From contig QCPK01000001.1 in assembly GCA_003212555.1 (NCBI GenBank), positions 56,616-120,615 on the forward strand: 64,000 nt of DNA, given 5' to 3'. Below the pieces are notes generated by a model. It was not told the origin of the DNA and made no database searches. It was given only the letters and a program-made list of their open reading frames with translations. Each line of letters begins with the position of its first letter. The first letter of the stretch is position 1. Origin of the DNA: Prochlorococcus sp. AG-436-K22. GTDB taxonomy: Bacteria; Cyanobacteriota; Cyanobacteriia; PCC-6307; Cyanobiaceae. The position numbers were made by a program, and so were the translations under genes. Of this stretch, positions 44,064 through 52,921 are shown piece after piece.

Positions 44064-44402
44064 TTATTCACCTGAATTCGTGAGCATGGTTGCAAACCCG
44101 AAAACTATAAAGGCATCACTAAGAGCTAGAAATGCTTCAGCAGATCCATGTAAGTAATCAACATCAGTTAATTCTTGATTATAATTGACCTTCGCTATGA
44201 TGGAGCAAACAATAGTCATAGCAACAAAAAGCAGGGTTAAGCGAAATCCCCATAAAGAAGTTTTCGGTATTGATGAGCTTTTTTGTGCCCAAAAGAGAAA
44301 GATTAAATAAGGAAAAAGGGATATAACAAATATTGGACCAGGGTCAAGACTTGAAAGTGGTTGAAGAAAATCAATCATATTGCTTTTGTGGTTGCTCCTC
44401 AC
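44064..44402 (-). CDS. DUF3593 family membrane protein
   Basis: SLDPGPIFVISLFPYLIFLFWAQKSSSIPKTSLWGFRLTLLFVAMTI...LHGSAEAFLALSDAFIVFGF; start probably at the internal Met of MIDFLQPL. Confidence 0.82.
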   Translation of the reverse strand: MRSNHKSNMIDFLQPLSSLDPGPIFVISLFPYLIFLFWAQKSSSIPKTSLWGFRLTLLFVAMTIVCSIIAKVNYNQELTDVDYLHGSAEAFLALSDAFIVFGFATMLTNSGE

Positions 44403-44688
44403 TTTTTACTAGTTTCCACGCTGCAAAAGCTAGGCAAGAATTTCCAAAGAAAGTTAGTAAGGCTTGAAAATAAACCAAACCATATAAACTTTGGTCATTA
44501 TCATAAATATGCCAAGTTATAGCAGCCATGGCACTTGCCAAGTTTGGAAGCATTGCAATTGCAAGCCAAATGAGAGTCTTGTTGTAACTTTTATCTTGAG
44601 AGATTTTGGAAATAATTATGATTGCAATAATCCATTCAAAAAGGGTTAAAATATGAATAAACCAAGTAGCTGTAGATAGTTCATGCAT
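44371..44688 (-). CDS. DUF2499 family membrane protein
   Basis: LSTATWFIHILTLFEWIIAI...WLAIAMLPNLASAMAAITWHIYDN; precedes DUF3593 as in other cyanobacteria. Confidence 0.82.
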   Translation of the reverse strand: MHELSTATWFIHILTLFEWIIAIIIISKISQDKSYNKTLIWLAIAMLPNLASAMAAITWHIYDNDQSLYGLVYFQALLTFFGNSCLAFAAWKLVKSEEQPQKQYD

Positions 44689-44692
44689 ATTT

Positions 44693-45247
44693 TTAGGTGT
44701 TAATTATTTCGGTTAGTTTGTCTAGGACTTCTTTCGGATGACTAGTTGGTTTAACTCCTATCCATTTAAAGGCTATTCTTCCTTCTGGATCTATTAAATA
44801 TGTATTTCTGTTTGAAAAGGAACTCCTCCAGGAATCATAAAGTCTACTAACATGTCCATTCTCGTCTGATAAAAGAGTAAAATCAAGTCCATTACTACTA
44901 CAAAAGTCCTTATGTATAGATTTTTTATCATTACTTATGCCTATTATAGATGCATTTAGACTTCTAAATTGATTGCTTAAACGTTGAAAACCTTTAGCTT
45001 CAATAGTGCAACCAGAGGTCATATCTTTAGGATAGAAATATAAGATAATCCATTTTTTATTATAATCATTTAAAGACCATTCACTTTTGTTAGGTGTTAT
45101 TGAATTATATCCGTTGAGAGTAAACATAGGGGCTTTATCTCCTGGATTAGTTCCTGATATATTGGTTGCAAATAAAGGGCTTGCAAGAGTAAAAAATATA
45201 GGGATAATAATTATTAGAATTATTTTATCTAATTTATTTTTTAACAT
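44693..45247 (-). CDS. Peroxiredoxin Q/BCP-type, with N-terminal signal-like segment
   Basis: GDKAPMFTLNGYN..., WIILYFYPKDMTSGCTIEAKGFQ. Confidence 0.9.
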   Translation of the reverse strand: MLKNKLDKIILIIIIPIFFTLASPLFATNISGTNPGDKAPMFTLNGYNSITPNKSEWSLNDYNKKWIILYFYPKDMTSGCTIEAKGFQRLSNQFRSLNASIIGISNDKKSIHKDFCSSNGLDFTLLSDENGHVSRLYDSWRSSFSNRNTYLIDPEGRIAFKWIGVKPTSHPKEVLDKLTEIINT

Positions 45248-45281
45248 TAGAAGTATTTAAAGACTAGAGTAATTATTTAAC

Positions 45282-45518
45282 TTAGATTTTTCTAAGGTCT
45301 ACGCCCATTGATTTGGCATACGTATTTAACCCTTTTTTCTGAATTGTTTTTAGTGCTTTTGTAGTTACACGAAGGGTTAACCATCTTTTTCCTTCTTCCC
45401 ACCAAAGGCGTCGTTTTTGTAAATTTGCTTGTTGTAGCTTCTTAGTGCGGATATGAGAATGACTAACTGCCATTCCATTATTTGCCTTAGTTCCTGATAG
45501 GTCGCATACCCTCGACAT
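45282..45518 (-). CDS. rpmB: 50S ribosomal protein L28
   Basis: [59 protein letters not shown]. Confidence 0.97.
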   Translation of the reverse strand: MSRVCDLSGTKANNGMAVSHSHIRTKKLQQANLQKRRLWWEEGKRWLTLRVTTKALKTIQKKGLNTYAKSMGVDLRKI

Positions 45519-45570
45519 TGCTTATCTCTTTAAAATAAAGGTATTACTATCTTACCAAATAGAAAGCTTG

Positions 45571-47472
45571 TTAGGTTATTTTGGAGATTAATTTCCCCAT
45601 AAGGCCAGAACTCTTCTTTTGAAAATCAGAAATTTTTTCTGGATTTAGGCCGCCAATACCCAAACATGCCATTTCATAGAGATGAACTGATATTTCTTTT
45701 ATTAATAATGTATTTTGAGAACCACCATGATTATCAATAATAATTGAACTTGATTTTAATTTGCTTAAGCCTTCAACAATCGGATGGTTTTTATTGACTA
45801 AAAGGACATGATTATCTGGAAGACCAGGTAGCTTTTGTTCCATTAGAGCACCCATATCATTAATTCTTCTCATTTGTTCGGGGAGAAGTATCATTGCTGG
45901 AATTTCATAGTTGTCTTTTAAAGATTTAATTTGGACAGTTATCTTGTCATCATTAAGCGCAGATTTAATTAATTCTCTTAATGATTCACTCATGCTATCT
46001 CCTTCAACATCTTTAATTTCCTTTTCGTCTGAATTCAGTGAATCATCTATTTCTGAATCAACCCTTTGGAAAGTTATTTTTTCATTACGTGTTTCATACC
46101 AGGGGATAAATTGTGAGTCTATTACTGTGTCAGCAATTATTATCTCTTTCCCCTCTGCTTTCCATAAATTTAAGGGGTTTGACTGTGAAATTTCATCTGT
46201 ACAATAAAGTACTTTGCCTTCTGATTCAGTAGTAAGTCTATTAGCATATTCTTTTATTGTAGTAAAGCTAAGTTCTTCTGAACTAATTACAGCTTCTGTC
46301 TTATTAAAAGCTTCCTTTCTTATTGTCTTAAAAATAATTAGATCTTCAATTTGTTCGGCAAACTTCTCATCTTCCATTGCACCTATTTTGATGAAAGGAG
46401 AAATAGAGTCCCATATTTGGGAATAGAGTTTGACGTTATCCTTCATTATTGCTTTAAGCTTATCAGCTATTTTTTTTGATATGAAATTAGCTATTGATCG
46501 TACTTTTCTATTTGATTGAAGGGCACTTCTACTAACATTTAATGGTATATCTGTAGAATCTATAACACCCCTTAGTGGCAGAAGGTATCTTGGAACAACT
46601 TCCTTGATAGAATCACTTACAAAAACTTGATTAGAAAATAGCTTTATTTCACCTGATTCCCAATCTGCTCTTCCACTTATCTTAGGAAAGTATAGTATTC
46701 CTTGAAGGTTATAGGGGTAATCTGTATTTAGGTGTACCCAGAATAGAGGTTCTCCTTGAAATGGATAAAGATATTTGTAAAATTCGATATAATCCTCATC
46801 TTTAAGTTCTTTAATATTTTTACGCCAAGGTGGGTTCGTCTTATTTATAGACTCGCCTTCTAGTTGTACATCTACAGGCATAAAATCACAGTATTTCCTA
46901 ATTAAGGTTTTGATTCTTGCTGGTTCGATGTATTCAATTTCCTCTTCCATTAGGTATAAAATAATATCTGTTCCTATCTCCTCTTTCTCTGAACTTTCTA
47001 ATTTAAAATTTGGGGAGCCATCGCAAGACCATTTAACTGGGCTACTATCGTTTATAGCTGATTTGGATATTATCTCTACATTCTTGGCGACCATAAAACT
47101 AGAATAAAATCCAAGACCAAAGTGTCCTATTATGCCCTCTTGATTTTCTTCGTATTTTTGAAGGAATTCTTCAGCACTTGAAAAAGCTACTTGATTAATA
47201 TACTTTTTAATCTCTTCTGCTGTCATTCCTATTCCATTGTCTGATATTACTATTGACTTCTTTTCTCTATTAATTCTAATTTGGATTTTGGCTTCATCTA
47301 TAGATTCACAATCACCTGCAATAGAAGCCATTCTTCTTTTACTTATTGCATCAACACTATTACTTACAAGTTCACGTAGGAATATTTCATGGTCTGAGTA
47401 GACTGCCTTTTTGATTATGGGAAATATATTTTCAGTATGTATTTTGATTTTCCCTTCTTCAAGTTGGGTCAT
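45571..47472 (-). CDS. htpG: Molecular chaperone HtpG (Hsp90)
   Basis: IFLRELVSNSVDAISKRR, ISDNGIGMTAEEI, GHFGLGFYSSFMVA. Confidence 0.97.
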   Translation of the reverse strand: MTQLEEGKIKIHTENIFPIIKKAVYSDHEIFLRELVSNSVDAISKRRMASIAGDCESIDEAKIQIRINREKKSIVISDNGIGMTAEEIKKYINQVAFSSAEEFLQKYEENQEGIIGHFGLGFYSSFMVAKNVEIISKSAINDSSPVKWSCDGSPNFKLESSEKEEIGTDIILYLMEEEIEYIEPARIKTLIRKYCDFMPVDVQLEGESINKTNPPWRKNIKELKDEDYIEFYKYLYPFQGEPLFWVHLNTDYPYNLQGILYFPKISGRADWESGEIKLFSNQVFVSDSIKEVVPRYLLPLRGVIDSTDIPLNVSRSALQSNRKVRSIANFISKKIADKLKAIMKDNVKLYSQIWDSISPFIKIGAMEDEKFAEQIEDLIIFKTIRKEAFNKTEAVISSEELSFTTIKEYANRLTTESEGKVLYCTDEISQSNPLNLWKAEGKEIIIADTVIDSQFIPWYETRNEKITFQRVDSEIDDSLNSDEKEIKDVEGDSMSESLRELIKSALNDDKITVQIKSLKDNYEIPAMILLPEQMRRINDMGALMEQKLPGLPDNHVLLVNKNHPIVEGLSKLKSSSIIIDNHGGSQNTLLIKEISVHLYEMACLGIGGLNPEKISDFQKKSSGLMGKLISKIT

Positions 47473-47560
47473 GGCTATCTCAGTTTCTTTGTAGGTTATT
47501 TTTTGATTTTAATAACTCATAAAGAAATCCTTGGGTGTATTCTCCGTACACAATTAACTC

Positions 47561-47785
47561 TTATTGGATTTTCTGTAATTCCGGTCTTTCCTCTGCGATA
47601 ACAGCACCACTTACAGGGCAGACTGCAAGGCAAACTCCACAATCTATGCAAGTTGAAAAGTCAATAAAATAATAGTCTGTACCTTTCATATTTTTGCCAT
47701 TTGACTTACTAATACAATTAACAGGACATGATTCTGCACAAAGTGCAACCCCTTCACATTTATCGGTAATTATTGAGTGAGGCAT
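47561..47785 (-). CDS. 4Fe-4S ferredoxin
   Basis: CEGVALCAESCPVNCI and CIDCGVCLAVCPVSGAV cluster motifs. Confidence 0.9.
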   Translation of the reverse strand: MPHSIITDKCEGVALCAESCPVNCISKSNGKNMKGTDYYFIDFSTCIDCGVCLAVCPVSGAVIAEERPELQKIQ

Positions 47786-47795
47786 ATATCACAAT

Positions 47796-48971
47796 TCAGT
47801 CCAACCACTCTAGTTCATCAAAACCTCTTTTTTTAATTAATTCATGAGCCTCAACTTTTGAATCAAGAGCTTCTAATTCAACCATAGCAATTAATCCCTG
47901 GCTATGATAATAAGATTGTCTTGAGATAGCATCTTCATAACTCCTCTTATTGCTATAAGCAATAAGTATTCTTTTCGGAGAATCAATACCTCTATAATAA
48001 ATATTGTCCAACTCTCGAATACTATCTATTGAAATTGAGAATCCAGCTCCTGATTCATTAGTTTCTTGATCTCCAAAAATACTTATTAGTTTGTCATATC
48101 TACCTCCCCTAGCAAGAACTGTTGGGATATATTGATTTTTACATATTAGTTGAAAAATAATACCAGTATATAAATCAAAATCAGATAGGTAAGTAGGATC
48201 TAGTTGTAGATTAACTCCGTGTTTATTTGCAATTGGCTCAATAACTGCAAATAACCTTTTTAGTTGATTTAATAGATTATTTTCACCATATAATAATTCT
48301 AATTCCTTAATCACTATACTTGGTTTGCCACGTAGTCTAAGCGCTCTCAAAATGGTTTCCTTTATATTATTCTCTAATTTAGATTTTTTTATTTTTAGTA
48401 AATCAAAGCTGGTTAAATTTTTTTTAAGTGATGATCTGTATGTATTTGGAATATCTCTCATGATAAGATTAAATAAGGACTTATGACCTATTAGTAATGT
48501 TGGTTGTCCTTTTTGATTAATTCCTAATTTATTTAGGCATTCAAGTAGTAGATAAAGTAACTCGACCTCTGCAGTAATAGAGGGTATCCCTATTAATTCA
48601 ACACCACTTTGTAGTTTCTCTTCAACATTAAATTTTCCATTGCAATCCACTTTAGTTTTGTACACTGTCCCCGAAGCCCAAAGCCTTAGGGGGCGATGCC
48701 TTTTTGCCAGTCTCGTTGTAGCTGCTCTTGCAATCGATGCTGTCATTTCTGGTCTAAGACCTAATGGTTGATCCGCTATAAGTTTTACAATATCCTTTTC
48801 TGCTATTCCTCCGTCAGCCATCAGTGTTTGAAGTGTATCAATGTTAGGTGGAGATACTTCTTCGTAGCCCCATTGTTTATATGATTCTGCAAGTTTTGTA
48901 GTTAATAGTTGATTAATTTGAACCTCTTGGGGGTTTAAATCCTTTGTTCCTAGAGCTGGTTGTATAGCCAT
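47796..48971 (-). CDS. hisZ: ATP phosphoribosyltransferase regulatory subunit HisZ
   Basis: HisRS-like: LGTKDLNPQEVQINQLL, LRPEMTASIARA, VLARGGRYDKLISIFG; truncated relative to HisS with no anticodon-binding domain. Confidence 0.85.
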   Translation of the reverse strand: MAIQPALGTKDLNPQEVQINQLLTTKLAESYKQWGYEEVSPPNIDTLQTLMADGGIAEKDIVKLIADQPLGLRPEMTASIARAATTRLAKRHRPLRLWASGTVYKTKVDCNGKFNVEEKLQSGVELIGIPSITAEVELLYLLLECLNKLGINQKGQPTLLIGHKSLFNLIMRDIPNTYRSSLKKNLTSFDLLKIKKSKLENNIKETILRALRLRGKPSIVIKELELLYGENNLLNQLKRLFAVIEPIANKHGVNLQLDPTYLSDFDLYTGIIFQLICKNQYIPTVLARGGRYDKLISIFGDQETNESGAGFSISIDSIRELDNIYYRGIDSPKRILIAYSNKRSYEDAISRQSYYHSQGLIAMVELEALDSKVEAHELIKKRGFDELEWLD

Positions 48972-49003
48972 TGATATGTTGATTAAGAAAATTAACTGAT
49001 AAA

Positions 49004-49879
49004 TTAGTTAATAGGTTTGCCACCAAAAGATTTTTTATCTAATGGATTTACTTTTTCTAATTCTAAAAGTAGTTCAGTTTTAATATAGGGATTAGACGCT
49101 AGGATCCTACCTTTTTTTAGTTCAAATTTATTTGACTTATAATCACAAACAACACCTCCAGCAGATTCGACGATTGCAATCCCAGCTGCTAAGTCCCATG
49201 GAGAAAGCCCTTGTTCCCAATACCCGTCGAGTCTACCTGAAGCAATAAATGCTAAATCTACTGCAGCGGCGCCACCCCTTCGAACTCCTCTGGTTTTATT
49301 AGTCAGCCAACAAAATTCAGCATAATTATTATCTAGTTTTGTAGAGCGATCATATGAAAAACCTGTTACTAGCAATGAATTGACAAGTTTTTTTGACGTT
49401 GAGACTGATATCTTTTCTTCATTACAAAAGGCGCCTTTCCCTGGGCATCCCCAATAAAGTTCTCTAGAAAAAGGAACATTGATAGCTCCTAGCATAGGTT
49501 TTTCTTTCCAAAGTAGACCTATAGATGTAGCAAAAAATGGATATCCATGTGTGTAGTTCGTTGTTCCGTCGAGAGGGTCAATACACCATACAAGTTCCTT
49601 ATCTTCACCTGAAATGCCACCCTCTTCTGCAAAAATCCCACATTCTGGTGTTTTTTCTTTTAGAAAGGATACGATAGAATTTTCAGCTTCTATATCGGCA
49701 TTGGTTACAAGATCCCCTTCTCTACTCTTTTGGTTAATGGAGATGATTCTTCCAAAATATTTCATTAATACCTTCCCTCCAATAAAAGCTGCTTGCTTAG
49801 CTATCTCCAAATAATTATCTAATTCAGCTACTGCAATTTTTGATTCTTTTACTGCTTCATTAGAAATATTGGATTTCAT
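49004..49879 (-). CDS. Inositol monophosphatase family protein
   Basis: EEGG, WCIDPLDGTTNYTHGYPFFATSIGL, GLSPWDLAAGIAIVESAGG. Confidence 0.93.
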   Translation of the reverse strand: MKSNISNEAVKESKIAVAELDNYLEIAKQAAFIGGKVLMKYFGRIISINQKSREGDLVTNADIEAENSIVSFLKEKTPECGIFAEEGGISGEDKELVWCIDPLDGTTNYTHGYPFFATSIGLLWKEKPMLGAINVPFSRELYWGCPGKGAFCNEEKISVSTSKKLVNSLLVTGFSYDRSTKLDNNYAEFCWLTNKTRGVRRGGAAAVDLAFIASGRLDGYWEQGLSPWDLAAGIAIVESAGGVVCDYKSNKFELKKGRILASNPYIKTELLLELEKVNPLDKKSFGGKPIN

Positions 49880-49973
49880 TTTGAGTAGATGCCGCCTCAG
49901 TTTGTATTCTCATATTTTATATTTTGATAACTTGTTTCCTGCTAGATTTGTTGAGTTGCAATCAGAACATCCT

Positions 49974-50060
49974 GGAGAGGTGGCCGAGCGGTCGAAGGCG
50001 CAGCACTGGAAATGCTGTATAGGGGCAACTTTATCGAGGGTTCGAATCCCTCCCTCTCCG
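49974..50060 (+). tRNA. tRNA-Ser(GGA)
   Basis: ggagaggtggccgagcggtcgaaggcgcagcactggaaatgctgtataggggcaactttatcgagggttcgaatccctccctctccg: class II tRNA with long variable arm, anticodon GGA. Confidence 0.95.
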
Positions 50061-50087
50061 TTAGATTAAAAAATCATTAGGTTAAAA

Positions 50088-50876
50088 TTATCCAAATTTC
50101 CCAGATATATAATCCTTTGTTTCTTTCTGATCAGGATTATTGAATAATTTTTCAGTATCATTAGATTCAACTAAATAACCAATTTTTCCACCTGATTTTC
50201 CACTAGCTACTTCTGCATTATAAAATGCAGTAATATCACTTACTCTAAGTGCTTGCTGCATATTATGTGTAACTATAACTATCGTATATGATTTCTTAAG
50301 TTGATGCATAGTTTCTTCTATTTTTAAAGTTGATATAGGATCTAAGGCAGAGCAGGGTTCATCCATAAGGATCACATCTGGTTCGATGGCAATTGTTCTT
50401 GCAATACATAATCTTTGCTGTTGACCACCAGATAAACTGCATCCGCTTTCTTTTAATTTATCTTTGCATTCATCCCATACAGCTGCTTTCCTTAATGCTC
50501 TCTCTACTAATTCGTCCATGTTTCCTTTATATCCATTAACTCTTGCTCCAAATGCAATGTTTTCATAAATACTTTTAGGAAATGGATTTGGTTGTTGAAA
50601 TACCATTCCAATCTTACGTCTTACTTCTATAGGGTCTATATTTGGACTATATAAATCTTGGCCTTCATATAGTACTCTCCCTTTAAGTGAACATTTTTCT
50701 ATAAGATCATTCATTCTATTTATTGACCTTAGAATAGTTGATTTACCACAGCCTGAAGGACCTATAAATGCTGTCACCTTACCAGCTGGAATTTTTAAAT
50801 ACACATTCTTTACAGCTTCACTTTCTCCATAGCTAATTGAAACGTTTTCAAGAGATATTTTAGTTTTATTTGTCAT
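50088..50876 (-). CDS. pstB: Phosphate ABC transporter ATP-binding protein
   Basis: [56 protein letters not shown]. Confidence 0.97.
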   Translation of the reverse strand: MTNKTKISLENVSISYGESEAVKNVYLKIPAGKVTAFIGPSGCGKSTILRSINRMNDLIEKCSLKGRVLYEGQDLYSPNIDPIEVRRKIGMVFQQPNPFPKSIYENIAFGARVNGYKGNMDELVERALRKAAVWDECKDKLKESGCSLSGGQQQRLCIARTIAIEPDVILMDEPCSALDPISTLKIEETMHQLKKSYTIVIVTHNMQQALRVSDITAFYNAEVASGKSGGKIGYLVESNDTEKLFNNPDQKETKDYISGKFG

Positions 50877-50907
50877 ATCAAAAATTAGTAGTGATAATGA
50901 TCATTTT

Positions 50908-51816
50908 TTAATAAGATTTTCTCCTTGAGAATAGTCTAGAAAATATATTTAGGATTAGCACAATAAATATAAGTATAAATGAAGCTGCCCATGCTAATTG
51001 ATTTTGTGCACTGTAGGGTTCTAATGCAAAATTATATATGAGAACTGATAATGAAGACATCTCATAGAAAATATCATTAAAACTAGATATATGATAATAG
51101 GAAAATAATGCTGTAAAGATCAATGGTGCTGTCTCCCCTGCTGCTCTGGCTAAACCAAGTACTATTCCTGTAGCAATACTTTTAAAGGCATGAGGTAATG
51201 TTATTTCTACGATCGTTGTGTACATTGTAGCTCCAAGACCCAAAGCACCTTTGCGCAAATCATCAGAAACGAGCTTTAAGCCTTCGTCAGTTGTTTTTAT
51301 TACCATAGGCAGCATTAATATTGATAAAGCCATCCCACCTGCAACTCCACTAAAGCTACTTCCAATAATTACTTTAGTAACTACTACAACTGCATAAATA
51401 AAAACCCCAGCAATTATTGAAGGCACTCCTGCAAGTACATTAGTGCCAAATCGTATGAATTTAGAAAAGAATCCCCCTTTTGAGTATTCAGCTAAGTAAA
51501 TACCTCCACCTACTCCTATTGGAACAGCAATTAATGATGCTATTGCAGTAATAATAATTGTTCCAATTATTGCATTACCAATACCACCTGCAGATCCAGT
51601 CTGAGATCCGGGAGGCTGTGGTTCAAGTAAAAATAAATCTATATTTAACTGTGATCCACCTTTAATTAATACATATATTAAGACAAGTAATAATGGAATA
51701 ATAGAAATTAAAGAAAAAACTATAATTGTATATGTAAGTAATTTATTACATATATTTCTTGACAATCTTATATTATAATCAAGTTTATTCAATTTATTTT
51801 TTTCTTTTTTTATCAT
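50908..51816 (-). CDS. pstA: Phosphate ABC transporter permease PstA
   Basis: GSQTGSAGGIGNAIIGTIIITAIASLIAVPIGVGGGIYLAEY; next to pstB. Confidence 0.95.
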   Translation of the reverse strand: MIKKEKNKLNKLDYNIRLSRNICNKLLTYTIIVFSLISIIPLLLVLIYVLIKGGSQLNIDLFLLEPQPPGSQTGSAGGIGNAIIGTIIITAIASLIAVPIGVGGGIYLAEYSKGGFFSKFIRFGTNVLAGVPSIIAGVFIYAVVVVTKVIIGSSFSGVAGGMALSILMLPMVIKTTDEGLKLVSDDLRKGALGLGATMYTTIVEITLPHAFKSIATGIVLGLARAAGETAPLIFTALFSYYHISSFNDIFYEMSSLSVLIYNFALEPYSAQNQLAWAASFILIFIVLILNIFSRLFSRRKSY

Positions 51817-51820
51817 CTTT

Positions 51821-52771
51821 TTAATATTTTAAACTAAGTTTTTTGACCAGCCATTGGGCAAATATATTTATAATTAGTGTCATTATCATTAAAATAAAAG
51901 CTGCATACATTAGTGATGATATTTGGCTTCCATCAGCTTCTCCGAATTGGTTGGCAAGTAATGCAGATATTGTGTAGCCTGGTGCAAATAAAGACCAACT
52001 AAAATTGTTTGAATTGCCAATTATCATTGTAACAGCCATCGTTTCTCCTATGGCTCTGCCAAGTGCCAACAAAATACCCCCGGTAATTCCTGATATTGCA
52101 GCTGGAAGAATTACGTTAAATAATGAACACCATCTTGTTGCTCCTATTCCATAGGCTGCCTCCCTTAATCGATTGGGCACTTGTTCTAATGAGTCTCTTG
52201 ATATGGCTGTAATAATTGGAAGTATCATAACAACAAGAATTAATATTGCAGGAGCCAATCCAGGTCCAACTGCCTCTGTGCTAAATATTGGCAACCAACC
52301 TAAATGTAAATGTATATAGTTTAAAAGAGGTCTTATAAATGGCTCCATAACAAATACTGCCCAAAGTCCAAGTACTACTGAGGGTATTGCAGCAAGTAAT
52401 TCCACCATTAGCCCTATTATTTCTGTTATCTGCCTTGGCAGGATTTGCTCTGTTAATAAAATAGCTGTCCCTATTCCTAATGGAATTGCAATTAAAAGGG
52501 AAACTAATGAAGTTATCACAGTGCCGTATATGGCTGTAAAAGCTCCATAACGGTTATTAATAGGATCCCATTCAGAAGTAATTAGAAAATTTAAACCATA
52601 GTTTTGAATTGATGCTTTTGATTCAATAAAAACTACAATTAAAATAGAAAAAAGGACTATTGCCACTGTTGTTGCCATTGCAACTGAAAGATTTTTAAAG
52701 CCTGAGTCAATCCACTTGTCTGACGATGAACGTAATCTGAGAGTAAATTTGTTTTTTAGTTCAGATTTCAC
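51821..52771 (-). CDS. pstC: Phosphate ABC transporter permease PstC
   Basis: YGTVITSLVSLLIAIPLGIGTAILLTE; ALGRAIGETMAVTMIIGN. Confidence 0.95.
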   Translation of the reverse strand: MKSELKNKFTLRLRSSSDKWIDSGFKNLSVAMATTVAIVLFSILIVVFIESKASIQNYGLNFLITSEWDPINNRYGAFTAIYGTVITSLVSLLIAIPLGIGTAILLTEQILPRQITEIIGLMVELLAAIPSVVLGLWAVFVMEPFIRPLLNYIHLHLGWLPIFSTEAVGPGLAPAILILVVMILPIITAISRDSLEQVPNRLREAAYGIGATRWCSLFNVILPAAISGITGGILLALGRAIGETMAVTMIIGNSNNFSWSLFAPGYTISALLANQFGEADGSQISSLMYAAFILMIMTLIINIFAQWLVKKLSLKY

Positions 52772-52921
52772 CTTGCCGTTTCGGATATTCTAAATCTATG
52801 TTATTAAGATGCTTTTCGCATAAAATAAGTTTGAAATGGACCTTGTTTCGGTTTGCATCACTTAAAAAGCCTTGGTTGATCTACCGAAGCCAGTTAACTT
52901 AGTAATGTAATAAGTGAATCT

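Noticed and set aside
49869-50069. 66-aa plus-strand ORF
   Set aside because: Spans tRNA-Ser(GGA); translated tRNA sequence (GEVAERSKAQHWKCC...).
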